A stretch of 64,000 nucleotides of DNA from Strix aluco. Taxonomy: Eukaryota > Chordata > Aves > Strigiformes > Strigidae. Below, piece by piece: positions 51,501 through 64,000 of this stretch. Below the pieces are notes generated by a model. The model did no database searches. It was given only the letters and a program-made list of their open reading frames with translations, and had not been told where the DNA came from. Position 1 is the stretch's first letter; each line of letters opens with the position of its first letter. A program made the position numbers and the translations under genes. The stretch lies in contig NC_133939.1 in the NCBI RefSeq assembly GCF_031877795.1, forward strand, positions 7,359,698 to 7,423,697, read 5' to 3'.

Positions 51501-53419
51501 TGTTGAGGTTTCCTGCTGTCCTGTCAAGTGATGAACAAGTTCACCTACTTAACAGAAACCCCTTTCCATTTTTGTCCTTCTCTTGACCTGCCTTGAGCTC
51601 TGCAATTGCAAATGACCAGTGTGATAGGGAGTCTTTCCCTGCAAAGATCTGCCAGTGCCACTGACTCCTCACCTCCGCTCTGAATCATGCTCAACACCCT
51701 CTCCACTGAGCCGAAGGGTAAATGCAAAGACTCCCCTAGACAGGCTCCTGCTGCTACCAACAGAAAGTATTTCTGGAGCGAAGGAAAAAGGCAGGAAGGG
51801 AAGGTCAGTTGAATGGGCTGATCTCACATAGAGGGAAGCTGGATTAGTCTTGGGGAAGCCTGTGTTTGAGCTGCCCCAGCACCTTTCAGATCCAGCCCTC
51901 GCTGCCCTTCACCTCACGACTGAGCAGGGAGGCCACTGGCAGACTCTGCTTTGTACGCCAGTGCAAACGCTGAGGCGCTGGTGCTTGGGGAAGCCACGTG
52001 CTTGTGCCTCAGGACCTCTGTTCCTCGGGCAGTACACCTGTGATTAACCAACAGCCATGGTGCCTGCAAACATCTAAGGCCACGGATCATCACACCAGTA
52101 GAACCCCCGTGAAGGAGTTCTGAACTAAAACAGAGCGATTTGCCAGACTAGTCCTGTAAATCTTAATTATAGCGGCCCAGTTGCTAATGGAGTGGGGCAC
52201 TGACAGCAGAGGACCGATGTTCATCGATCTACCGTGCCCACAACAAAGTGGAGATTTTGAACACATTTCCATCAGTTTTACACCATGAGCTGCTAAGGAG
52301 AACTTTCAACCCAGCTATTTGGGGAGGGGTGGGGGAGCAGAGAAAAGAAGGGGAGATTGTTTATTTCTGCTTTCCCACAGTAATTACATGAAGTCAGACC
52401 TGTCCATTTCTTCCTAGACTTTCATGCAAACACTGTGTTTTGAAAAGACAGAATGTCAGCGTCTACGATAGCAAATTAATGCCTTGGTCTTGAATGCCTC
52501 ATCATGGTTGTAATGATACTCATAATGCAGGTCTAAAGTGAACTGGTCAGTACCTGCATTTACTCTTCACATTGTAGTTTAGTTGCTTGATAAATTTCAC
52601 TTCCATCACAGGCTTGGTTTTGGCTGACAGCTTCATAAGAAAATTAAAGCTAGGTGCAACTTGGTGGAACAGGCTCTTAAATTACAGTAGATGCTGCAGT
52701 GTTATTATTAGCTTTTTATCACCTCTGGTAGGAAAAGCTGAAATTACTTTTACATATTCAAAGGAAGGAGCTTTGAAATTGCAAAACAATGCTGTCGCCA
52801 TAAAATGTACCAACAATTTCCAAATAATCTATTATCCTGACATTTAAGACCAGCACTAATTATTTCCAGTTACAGCTGCAGCAGACAAATGGAAACAGGA
52901 ATGCTGTGGAAATAGGAATGTGAGAACTCTCAAAGTGTGATAACTCGTGATGCAATTCTCCAAATTCTGGAGTCTGTTATTGTCTGCTATATAATACTAG
53001 TCAGTAAAAGGCAGGTGTAATATATCCCTTTTGGAGCCAGAAGAAGGGAGTAATTAACAGCTCTGCAGCCTCCCATGTGTGTACTGTTCTACCCCTTTCT
53101 ATTTCAGCCTGAGAATATGGTGTCCATACAAGCCTTTTCCTCACACACTTTATAGAAACTGGGCGTTAGGAAGAAAAATCTTTAACCAGAAAAGAGAACT
53201 ACAGGAGTTACAACTGAATAGGTCACTCTCCTCGCTTAACTACTGAGTTGCATTAGGTTTAGGCCAGCCTCTCCAGAAGACCCGCAGGACAAGATTATGA
53301 GGGTTAACTGATGTGTTCCAATTTTGTTCTGCGATCTTTCTGTTTCTCTTTTTAAGGAGTGTGTGACAGAATAGAAGCTGGCCTTGGGGGAGATTGTCAT
53401 AAATTGGGACTAGGATTAT

Positions 53420-53500
53420 CTGTGTCCAATTTTTAATTCTGCGTTAAACTCTGTGTGATCTTTGGCAGATCACTTCTCCCTGTAGGCCGGTGAGAGAACT
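53420..53500 (+). repeat. MIR-like (CORE-SINE) fragment
   Basis: 'ctctgtgtgatctttggcag' followed by 'atcacttctccctg' is a close match to the MIR core 'gctgtgtgaccttgggcaagtcacttaacctctctg'. The upstream 'ctaggattatctg' also fits MIR ('cctggctctg'). Confidence 0.65.
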
Positions 53501-54489
53501 ACTTTATTTCCTACACATTTTGCACATTCTGGATGTAAATTCTTCAGACTGAGAAGAACCATACCTACTCTCCTCAAGAAATAACATTAGCTGGATCTTC
53601 TAGGAACTAGTTATAAAAAACAGTCAAAGGAAACAAAGAAAAAAATGCAATAAAGTCAGGAACAACTGAGAGACAATTTGAGATCTCAGGTGCCTGGAAG
53701 CCACACTTCCATGAAAGGGCAACTCCTTCCCCCATTCCCAAACAATCTTTTTGTCTATATACATTTGAATGCAATATATACATATATAGAGAGAATAGGA
53801 CATTATCTCAGCTGTACTGTTCTAAGGAAACCTGTCACTGTATGTGTTTAGCTTTTGATATACAGCTGCCATAGCAAACCCTGCATGATTTTCAGGAGCC
53901 ACAATAAAATTGTATTAGTTCTGAGGGCTGAGAAGTAAACCCACACGTATAACTGCCTCAACTCCTGCCATGGTAAATGTCAAGATAGAACAATCCATCT
54001 TTTCCTTGTGAAGAAATAACCTAACCTAACAAACCCTGTGTGATTCAGCAGTAGTTCCATTAATCAGTCAGTCATTTGCAAGAAAAGGTTTTGTCATTTT
54101 GTTTGTATTAATACAGGATTTATTCAAATGCAGACAAGCTGAAAGTATAAGCTTAAAACATGCCAAACATCTTTTACATTTCCTGGAAACATCTGTTTTT
54201 AGTATAGTGCTAGGCACATGTTTGTGGTTGCATGTTTAAGCTTGTTTAGTTTGCCAGATACCTCGTACATACTGCAGCACAGCTGACATGATATCCTGAA
54301 ACACAGCATGGAAGTATCTGTAAAACATGATGTTCCCAGTAAATCTGTTGAACTTTCGTTGTAACGTTCTTGTAATGAAAGAAACAACTAAAAAGCTTTG
54401 TGACAGGCTTCTGCCATCACTGTATGGTGCAATTAATTAGTTAAGTTTAGAAATTCTGTACATGCCTCACTGGTAATATCCAGAAGACT

Positions 54490-54584
54490 GAGAGCGATCC
54501 TGATACCGCATGCCTCACATGCTCAAAACTCCTATTAAACTTAATGGGAGTTTGGGGGGACGTGAGGAATGCAGGATTGACCTT
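54490..54584. repeat. Ancient palindromic amniote repeat (about 95 bp)
   Basis: An imperfect inverted repeat. The left arm has 'gatcctgat', 'cctcaca' and 'aaaactcctattaa'. The right arm has 'ttaatgggagttt', 'gtgagga' and 'tgcaggatt'. The arms pair almost end to end with a 2-nt centre. This matches, from memory, a very common turtle/crocodile/bird repeat with 'aaaactcccattgacttcaatgggagtttt' at its centre and 'gatcctgca'/'tgcaggatc' at its ends. The family name is not assigned; the symmetry would fit a hairpin-like or MITE-type DNA element. Confidence 0.7.
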
Positions 54585-55868
54585 TATGGTTAAAGATGAA
54601 TGTGCGCTCCAGACTTCAAAGATTAGGTGCCCCTGCCAGTCTGGAGTGTGCAAGTGATCAGCACGCCAAGTGCCGAAGGCATCTGCTAAATATCACGCCA
54701 CAGCTCAAAGCTGTAATTAAGAAAAATATAAACTGGCCCAAGGAAGAAAAATATTAGTAATAATTGAAAATGCTTTGGCTGTTGCTTTTGTCCTGATGAT
54801 CTCATTAGTTTTGGTTACAGAAACAGTTCTCACACTGGCTGACGTGGGGCATGCTTTGTTTGTGCTCTCATTCTACCCACATCTTTCCCAGTTAACTTTT
54901 ATTGCTCAATACAAAGGTCAAATCGAAGGCTTAATTAAATTGTATATGGGGAAACTATAAACTTATTTTGGAAGGGAGTACAAAAACATTTAAAACCATC
55001 CCAACTCCTCTCCCCCAGACACTCCTTAATTTCTCAAGAAGAAAAAGAGCATGTGTTGTTGGCGCTCTTTCCCTTAAGGGGAAACTGCACCTTTTCTTGC
55101 TTGAAAATTTACATGTTCCAAATATCCAGCCTTTTCATAAACTGCTAATTGTACTTGCAATTGACATTTGTAATGAGGATTTTAATTTAGCTCTGCAGCT
55201 CTAAAGCTCCATTTTGTAAAAAGACTGGATATGATCTTATAGCAGCAATGTAAGTTCAACTTACAGCAAGGATTTGAACTTCATCTGCTTACCTTTAAAC
55301 AGAGAATGTACCACCAAAATAAATACTATTACCCACCTGCTTGAAGTTAGGCATATGTGTCTCAGCCCTGAGGCCTAAAACTGAAAAGCATCATCCCTGT
55401 CAGCTGAAAAACCTCACAGGTAATACATAAGCACCGTTCACAGTTTCTCCATGCCATAAGAAGAAAATCACATAGCTTGAGAGGAAGGTCAGGTTGGAGT
55501 AAGCTACAGCCTGTGCACTAGCAACACCTATCCCCAAGAAAGTTTAGGCTTCCGTGTGACAAGTTACCTGCCAGAGCTGAGTGTTTACACACCACTGAGA
55601 TTCTCAAAGCTCCTGTTCAGCTGTTGTCTAGCCCTAGGAGCATAACAAGTCTCTAGATCCTTCAGTTCCCATTTCCAAATGCCCTGCAACATTTACGTTT
55701 CCGCAGCTGACTTGTGCACACAAACCCCAGGGAGCTGTGAGCTCCATGGCCCTTGGGGCACTGTGATGGAGGTGGAGGATGGCCTGCAGGTCTCCTCTCC
55801 TCTGCCAGACCTCGTCAGTGTAGGCTTGCAGGAGCACACCAAACAGTAAGAGAGCAGATAGACATCTG

Positions 55869-56010
55869 CCAACTAGGGCAGCAGTTAAAATGCGCACTAG
55901 TGACCGATGGTATCTAGGTTCAAATCCTTCCCGTGGGTGATTTAGAAGAGGGGCTTGAACCCAGGTCTCTCATGCCCTATCCAGTCAGGATAGGTAGGCA
56001 GAGACAGGTG
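55869..56010 (+). repeat. tRNA-derived ancient SINE remnant
   Basis: 'ggttcaaatcc' at 55917-55927 is a good RNA polymerase III B box. It lies about 35 nt after a diverged A-box-like 'cagcagttaaaatgcgc', the spacing of a tRNA-derived promoter. The body continues with 'tgatttagaagaggggcttgaacccaggtctct', which closely resembles a SINE-like amniote repeat I recall from turtles ('tgatttagagcagggacttgaacccaggtctcc'). The two halves of the B-box region form an inverted repeat (ggttcaa / ttgaacc). It is too diverged and too long to be a tRNA gene. Confidence 0.65.
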
Positions 56011-59000
56011 TGTCTCAGGCTGAAGCAGGCTCTGCAACGGCGGTACGTGGCCTTACTACCTGGGTCTCTCCTGAGAGCAAACTGGCCCCAAATACACTGG
56101 AAAAAACCACTCAAATTAAGTAACAGGGTGTCAGTAAAAAGAGGAGACGATAGAAACTGCTCCGTGCCACTCAGTGAGGTCTCTTCATGCCTCCACAAGG
56201 AGACGCCAGCGAGGGGCAGGAATAGGGACTGCTATCTGCTTAGGAAGTTGTACGCTTACTTTTTAGCATAAGCAGATGTCATATCTGTAAGGAGTGGCCA
56301 GGAGAAAATAAATCATAGAAGAGTTTCCCTCCCACCAAAGAACTCAGTGACTCAGGGCGGAGCCCTTTCAGCTCACAGTTGCCTTTGCGAGGCAGGGTGC
56401 ATTCAACACACACTTCACGCAGCCCAACTAAATCCCTGAATGTAGTAACCACAAACAAGGCATCAACTTCCAGCATGGCAGATGCAGAAAAACAATCACA
56501 AACATCTCTAAAAGACATCTGAAAGGTTCTTTTCATGCTGCAAACATGCTGCTCTCATCATTCCTCACTCTTTAAAAGCCAGTCAAATTCTTCCAGCTAT
56601 TTCCATTGCTCCCTAAGAAACTTGGGCAGACATGATTCCTGCTGCAAGGCACCAGATCCCCATGGCCACAGTGAGGATTTAAAATGTTTCCTGTATTTCT
56701 GTCATTTCTTGAACACGGATAGAACCTTACACTAAAATCTTTTAAAGAAATTCTAATAGGTTATAATCATACTTGATGCTTAATTATAGAATAAACATTG
56801 AAATCACTTCAGTCCACATATCATCTGATTTCTTTTAATCTAGATGACAAAAAGGATTAGTTAGAATGCCAAAGGATAGTTTTGGTCCTTAGATCAATCA
56901 GCACGAAACATTTGTTTATTGAATCTTTCCAGCACTTCATTTCAGTCAGAACTAAAATCAAAAGAAACTGTAGCAAGATATTATCCTGGATTAATCATTT
57001 TAGACTTAATATCAAGAGCAGTAAAGGAAAACATCACAGCATTGGGCTTGCTTCAGCTCTGGTATGGGAAGTTTAAATTAGTCTTTTCTCCTGCTCTAGT
57101 CTGGCAACTATTCAGCATGCATATCCTCTATTTCACATTGCTAGGTTTATCCGGCCAACCAGAACCCCAGCTCTATCACAGCTGACAGTTATTGACAGAG
57201 AGGATGATTAGAGCCATCACTCTACTGAATATCTGTAGCAAGAAGAACATGTTTCATGTGAAAATACCAAACGGCTTAAAAGCATTATCTTATTAGTAGC
57301 ATGCAGTGAAACTGATGAACCCTTATCACATTCAGCAGGATGACAAATACCCAAATCAACACAAACGGAAAGGAGATATACAACCAGGGGTAAAAAATAA
57401 ACTTTTCTAATAAAATGTCTTACAAAATGAAGGACCATCCGTTAGTATATGCATAAGACTATGCTCAGTCACTGCTCAGGCTGTGGAGCAAATTAAAGGA
57501 AGGAAATTCCTGTTTGGAGCTGGCAATGATCCCATTCCCCAATTCTGTTCTGGGAGGGTGTGAACTGCTCCTTCCAGTTTTCATGAGAGACATCTACACC
57601 AAAACCACCAGGACTGAATTTAGCTAGCCTGCTAACCCTGAGGGCTATAAATCTTCCCCCCTTTTCAGGGTAACAACACTGCCAAACTTTACACTGACCA
57701 GGGTTCTCCCACTTTAGACATGTGGATAAAACACTTCTGCTCATAGCCCACACATCAGATAAAGCCCCTTGAGGTATTAACTCCATCATGAGAATGATAA
57801 AGCCACCATTTTCAGAGTGATGAACACTGCATTGGAACTCAAAGGTCTGCAACTTTCAAGAGGCTTCTCTCTACAGTGATGTGCTCAAGCTGAGGCCAGT
57901 GACAAAGCCTGCATGGTTCCCAAAGCCCTTCTCCAGCCACCTGCAGCATCTCTCCAACAGATCATGCCGAGCGGCTGAGAGTGGTGATGAGAAAATATAT
58001 TCTTTTTTTTAGGAGGAAGGAGTTGGAGAGCATGAAAGCAGCAGAGTGTTGCTGCAAGTGAGTGGGGAGCAATGGGACTCCAGATAAGGAAATTGAGTGA
58101 ACTTGAATGAATTCATAAAGGACCATCTCTGCTTGTTTCTGTGCACAGAATTGGCATGGTCATATGCAGAGTACTTCTTAGGTGACCAAGCATGTGGCTT
58201 GATTTCTGTGTTTCCACGCAGACAAAGAAGCTTTGACAGGCACTCAGTCTACTCTTTGAGATTTATCAGTTATTGCAATTTCTTTCTGTCATAAGAGCTC
58301 CAATAAAGGGAAAAGCCTGCTGGAAGTTCATGAGAGCTGACACCATGTGCTGCGATGGAGCTGTTGGCACTGCTGTGGTCTATTATGCAAATATAGATCA
58401 GTGGACTTTGTAAAACATAAATTATGTAAATGCCCATTTAGAGACTCTTCAAAATGCAGATTACTTCCCTGATGTTTGGAGACAATTAACATCTCTGATA
58501 TGAACCTGTACTTGGGGACTGCTATGCTACAGCCTGTGGGTGTCTAAGCCTAGCAAGCCTTATTTGGCATGCAGATTCAATCTTGGTATGACGGACTTTT
58601 GCTATAAAAGTTGACTGTGTCATGATCTACTTAAGCCACGTATCACCGACACCACAGGTTTTAGGAGACCCTTCAATTTACTATACTGTAGCAGTGCTCC
58701 AAAAGATCTGATCTGGAATTCAGGTATGCACTTGTTCATTTGGGATTACGAAGGATTTTTCTTTTTAATTAAGACTTTGTATTTTAATTGATGCATGCCA
58801 AGCGTCTACATGTCTGCGTGAAGCCATGTGGCTCATTCTCCTGTGGGGGTAAGGGTTTGAGACCTGGTTCTCCATCTCTGCAATCCTGTTCCTGGCCCTG
58901 GGCAAGACTTGAGTCAAAGCCAAAACATAACCAGCATAAGACAAACAGGACTTTGGGCTTGACTATGAGCTCAGGCTGCAAGCTTGACACAACAGGTATA

Positions 59001-62000
59001 AGTCGATTCCTCAGGGTGCTTAGGACCCAATTTGAAGTCCCACTTGGGATTTCAATCAAGCTGTTAGATTTTTATTTTTATTTTTTTTTTTAGATCATAC
59101 TAAGCATCTTGGATTGTTCTTCATAGGCTCATTCCTGGCATCTGAGATCTTACAGAAATCTAGGCGAAGCGATATATCCTTTGCTAGAAAAGAAAACATC
59201 ATAGAGTATCTACTTGGGTAAAGAATTTGGAGAAACTAGGTTTTCAGGAGTAGTAAACTCAGCATCTGTTGGACTTCATTAAATTCTTGTTTAACTTGAG
59301 TTGAGATGGGTGAAATTAACCTTTATACCTCCGCAGTGGTCTCCCTATTTGAAGCAACTGAATTAAAGTAGCTTACCAAGGGCATCTTTCTACTTCATAA
59401 CTTCAAAGAACATTTATTCAGAGATAGCATGTGAGGATCACATAATTGGAGCCAGCTGATGGCAAAAGGGCTGCATACTGAGCTAGCTAGGGAAAAAATA
59501 GCTAATTTAAGGATAGATTAGAGATCTGAAACAAAGTTCATAAAGACTGGTGTGTTACAAAGCAGAGATAATAGTTTCCCAGAGTGGCAGAGACAGTGCA
59601 AGGTGAATGGAAGAGTCTTTCTGATCACTATTGGCCGAGTAGTATTCCCTGAGCCATGAACCAGTTCCTGTAAAAACCAAGGAGCTCAGAAGACTCAGTT
59701 TTCTTTACTAGCCTGTTTAGGCTCTTCAGGACATAATTTCTGTGGATCTACAGTAGCTAAGCATCACAGGGTCATGATCTTAATTGGGGCATTCATGCAC
59801 TACTGTCAAAGCAATAATGGGAAGACACACACCTTGATAATTAAAGGACAGTGAAGAACAACAGTGGACATTTTTGATTTAATTGAAACCTAGTATTTAC
59901 TGGTATCCAGAAGAGTTATCAAGTTACCGCCCATTTACTAAGGTTGCAATCAAACCTTAAACTAGAAGCCCCACAGATTTGTAGCCATCTAGTTACAAAT
60001 TTAGATTTCAAAATATAAGAGATAGGACTAATCATTTCACTGAACCATCTCCAACTGACGTGTTTTGGGATATGCACTAAACAACATCCCTCTATCACTG
60101 ACTTGGTACAGTCAATGTAGGCCAATGACATCTTCAAAGCTTAAAGCAAGCCAAGACAGGCTGATGTAACAGGAAATATCACTCCTGTGATATGTCACTG
60201 AGTGATAAGAACCCGTTAAGTTCTGACATGGCTATTTCATAAAGCAGAAGATATCATGAGATGAGACCTAGGAACACCCAGAGCATTTATTTCTAGCTAT
60301 GGCACAGGAGAAAAAAAGGCAGGAGGAGAGACAGTCTCATACTTGTTTCTCTGCAACAAACTGTTGCACCTCACTGAATATCAAAAAGCAGTTTAGTTCT
60401 GCTATTGATAGCAAATGAAAAGAATTGCTGTGGAATGGCAGTGGTCATGCAACTCTAAAAACAGTTTTCTTGTAAAATACCAATCCTTGTTTGTCTAAGG
60501 ATTAGTGTAGTATCGTCCCTTGTGAGAAAAAAGTCCCTTGTACATAGGCCGATGCGCAATCTCTTCCCCCCTCCATTTCCACTACTTTCCATTAAAAAAT
60601 TAGAAGCAAATTGCTTAAATTATAAATTTTTAATCCTTACACCAAGGTGAGTTTGAAACTGAACTGGGAGAAATGTCTGAAGTTTGCTTTGGACTTTACT
60701 ATTACTAACCAGTTACACAGGGATGTTTTTTGGTAATAGGTTTAAGCAAAACTGAGTAAAACTGAACATCTCTCAGAGCATCTGAAAAACAGAAATAATT
60801 TTACCAAACTGTCTCCAACTAGTGCATCAGAGCATGGTAGAGCATGGGTAGGCAGAAGAGGTGGCCACACACAGCTTGGCCAGGCATCCGCTATTTAGCC
60901 AGAGAGGAAAAGGAGATGGTGGGATGTGTCACATGGTGACAACTTCCATTTGCACTGACACTGGCAGGGATGTGAAGGGCCACAAGAAGGGCTCATCACC
61001 AGTGAAAGGGAGACTGAGAAAAACATGCATGCCCTGATAAATGAGATGGGGTAACAGAGAACACAGAAAAGCCCGAGGTTTTAGAAGCCTTCTCTGCCTG
61101 GGCTTCACTGACAAGACCATAGCTCAGGTTCCTGTGGCTGAGTCTGGGAGTGAAGCATTACCCACAGCAGAAGAAAATCAAGTTAGGCACTGTGTGTTGG
61201 TGCTTGGATGAGAACCAGTATTAGGGCTGTGCTGCCTATGGGAAGCTGTAAGGACTCTCTCACTGAAGGTATTAAAAACCAGACTAGGCACACAGGAATG
61301 GTTTTGGTAGAGCTGACTCTGGTTCGGAGCACAAATCTACAGTAGAGAAGCGTTTTCATCTCTGTTTTCAATCTTCCGATGATCTATTCATTTTGATGAA
61401 TCTACTCCATGTGAAAAGCAAATGAAAACGAACTATTCAATCAGTTTGTGACTAAATTTGTAACTATCTATAAAAACTGAGGGTGAACATCTTGTAAAAG
61501 GAATATACATTGGCAGCTATTGCTGATGAAGTGCTATCAATAGGCATTAAAGCTGCAAATGGCAAGGTGTTGGCAAAGTGAGAGAAATCGCTGCAGAAAG
61601 TAAAAAGCCAATCTGTATGATGAACAGAGTGTACATAAAGTAGAGCAAATTACCAGACACACAGACATGAGAGTACAGAGGCATGGGAGCTGATTAAGTC
61701 CTTGTGAAGAAATCTTGAAGGCTGGCCAGTTCCTCCTAATTCTCTGGCATCCGTTCCCGCCGCTCAGCTAGTGAAAAGAGCACTGTCTGTGATGTGAGCG
61801 TACACGTGGTCATGTATTACAGGGAGACGATGGATGTGCAATACCATGGCAAATGGTTGCTTGGAACTGCCATCCCCCTTTCAGAACAATCCTGCTTTTC
61901 AAAGCCTCAGTAATCTTGGATAAATGCCAAAGAGGGAGACTTGAAAGGCCCAGCTCCTGAATTCCTCAGTGAGGAATAAGCTGGGCGTGTGGCTGGATGC

Positions 62001-64000
62001 ACTGTGTGTCACTGGCACCTCCAGTATGTGACAGTTGGAGGCTCTGCTGCTGGGGTTTTACTTTCTGAATACCTTTTCCTGTACATTTGTAACCTGAGAG
62101 AGAGGTGATAGCCAGAAGACCTCATGAGTCCATTGACTGCTGTTTTTCCTTAAAACCAGAAGCCTCATTTTTATTTATTTTTTACTTCCTGGGTTTTCTC
62201 AAGAAATTCCCTTTCCCAATATCTTTCTAATTAAATACAATGGAACCCTGATCTTTAATCTGCTAACTAGAGAAAAAATAAATTACTTTCCGACCAAAAA
62301 TATGCATTATGCATCTCTATTAGTTCAGATGATGGAAACCTGCAGCAGCTAAGCACCCTCAGGTGTTTTGGGTTTTTTCCATTACAGAGAAAATATGGAT
62401 CATTTGAGCTTTGTCTCCAATATTGTTAATAATGGCCTATACTAGGGAAAAATTAATTGTAACGGGACTGAATTTGATATAACTGAAAGTTGAGCTTGGC
62501 TTACAATCATAAAGGGACAGATTCTGCTCAGGGTTTGTATTGGAAGATTATTCTCTGCTTTACGTGCTATCCAGGAAAATTTCAAGACAGAAAAATCACA
62601 AACACGACCAAAAGTCTGATTTACATGCCCATTTGAAAATTACCGGTGCTTTCATTCTTCTCTTTTATGAGATAGTCTGCTGTAAATGCAAGCTGACTAG
62701 GCAGAGGTAGCCCATTAAAAATTCATTACCATCTTTTTGCTTACATGTTGAAAAGGAAACCCCCCCTGAATTACAAACATGACTGCCTTAATTGGGGATT
62801 CTGGGTGCTGCAGCAATGGAAATAATAAAGCATGCATGAGATTTTGATTGTTGAACTTCCATCAGTTAACTTTCTTCACTGCTCTACAGTAGAAATAATA
62901 GGAAATAGGCAACAGCAAATGGGAGCCAAATGCTTTTCCAAAGGTGTGTCTAAGTAAGTTGCCTTGTTTTCAGATAAAATGAGCATCTATAACTCCCACT
63001 AAAATCAAGATTTCGAAATGCATCTCACAGAAAATCCAACTGCAGAGCAGAGCGGGACCAGGGGCACAGCTTATCAGTTTTCTCTATGGTGCACTGCCAA
63101 TGCAAGGGAGCAGCTACACCGCGCCCAGAAGTTTCCAAGTAGTCTTCCACTGTGTCTTCTCATAGGGCACTCCACAGCTGCCGATACAGAGCTGACAGAA
63201 CACAATTTGTTTTAGCAAGGTCAGTATCTGGGACAGCTTTTCTTGGTGCGTACTAGGGAGAAACCATCCTGCCCCCAACACACATCATTGCACACACATT
63301 GTAGCTGCCAGAGCACGAAGGCACAGATCAGCATTAGCACTCAACAGCAGATGTGAACAGAAACATTTTTGCTCGTTGTATGTGGAAGTGGGGGAAGAAG
63401 GGGAGATTGTGAACGACAGTGTGGGGATGGCATCAGGACAGGAGGAAAAGCTACAGCTGCCTTCTGCAGCTTCCCAGTAAGACCTGTATTTTGGTCTAAA
63501 ACAGCACGGCACACTGAGTTTCATTTTTCTTTTAAAGATGTCTGGGTCTTGAAAGGAAAAGCACACTGCATATGCAGCCATGGGGCTCTTTCCCACTTCT
63601 TTGCACCATACTGTAGTTACGTCTGCCAACTTGATGTAAAACACTGCTTATCACTGTCAGTACAAGGAGAATCGTGTCTGGCCTTGCAGAGCTCTGAATG
63701 ACTACCTTAAGGTCAAGGCACTGGTGAAACAAGTCTGAAAAATTTTTCCCCCACTTTAGCCATTAAATGCTTCCCTTTGGTTTGGATAGCAAGATACAGA
63801 GGGAAACCACACCTCCAGCGCTGCATAATGCACCCAGCTCAGCACACTGCTGCTTTGCAGTGCCAGCTGGATGGCACAGCACAAAAACACAGCCCAGCAC
63901 AAGCGGGGAGACAGAAAGCCAGCAGATAGACTAGCAGATACACAAACATTTACAGGTAGAAAATACTTCTGACTGAGGTGTTACTGTGCCCTTATTTAGC

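Larger units (their letters stand above)
47759..64000. other. Non-coding stretch; intron or flank
   Basis: No exon here can be supported with confidence, although a minus-strand gene ending at 47562 would need upstream exons to the right, in or beyond this stretch. It contains a trinucleotide repeat at 48532, a MIR core at 53420, a palindromic old repeat at 54490 and a tRNA-derived SINE remnant at 55869. Several AT-rich, motif-dense blocks look like conserved non-coding elements (52.58-52.98, 54.6-54.96 and 62.64-62.86 kb). Confidence 0.55.

Noticed and set aside
53060..53110. Strong plus-strand acceptor ('ctacccctttctatttcag')
   Set aside because: The following frames are short or unrecognised. 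Isolated acceptor-like sites are common in 64 kb of AT-rich DNA.
57493..57852. 119-codon minus-strand frame
   Set aside because: No recognisable domain, no clear exon boundaries, and ordinary composition. It is most likely chance.
1..64000. CRISPR arrays, prokaryotic operons, phage or defence systems
   Set aside because: No regularly spaced repeats, ribosome binding sites or bacterial-length genes. The repeats identify the DNA as avian nuclear sequence.

Overview
This window looks like non-coding or intronic nuclear DNA from a bird, most likely a neoavian. Three things point there. Three CR1 LINE remnants carry the bird-type 3' end, with a tail of short 'attctgtg'-like units. A solo LTR at 11383-11972 resembles, from memory, an endogenous-retrovirus LTR that is very common in neoavian genomes. 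Many decayed fragments resemble MIR-type SINEs and other old amniote or sauropsid repeats. The sequence is mostly AT-rich and CpG-poor, and it has no operons, ribosome binding sites or long conserved frames. Nearly all open frames of 60-170 codons look like chance frames.

Layout. 1-1.1 kb: a MIR-like fragment, an old repeat of the 'aggcacctaa...gatctg' type and a short CR1 3' end. 1.1-1.9 kb: pyrimidine-rich DNA. 1.9-10.7 kb: unremarkable AT-rich DNA. 10.7-12.0 kb: an internally deleted CR1 followed 20 bp later by a solo LTR in the opposite orientation. 12-29 kb: non-coding DNA with a 31-bp tandem duplication (18.16 kb), two diverged copies of one dispersed repeat (18.9 and 20.5 kb) and a minus-strand CR1 3' end (20.4 kb). 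29.35-31.07 kb: a GC-rich, CpG-poor island with an unusually long 320-codon minus-strand frame and a textbook minus-strand splice donor. 31-47.5 kb: AT-rich DNA with small palindromes and short tandem duplications. 47.56-47.76 kb: the best protein-coding candidate, a minus-strand terminal exon that could encode a Ser/Thr-rich stalk and a GPI-anchor signal. 47.8-64 kb: non-coding DNA with a MIR core, a roughly 90-bp palindromic old repeat, a tRNA-derived SINE remnant and blocks that look like conserved non-coding elements.

No complete gene, RNA gene, CRISPR array or new multi-gene system is visible. The items most worth following up are the candidate GPI-anchor exon, the GC-rich island and the palindromic old repeat. 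Repeat and family assignments come from recognising patterns by eye. No search was run.
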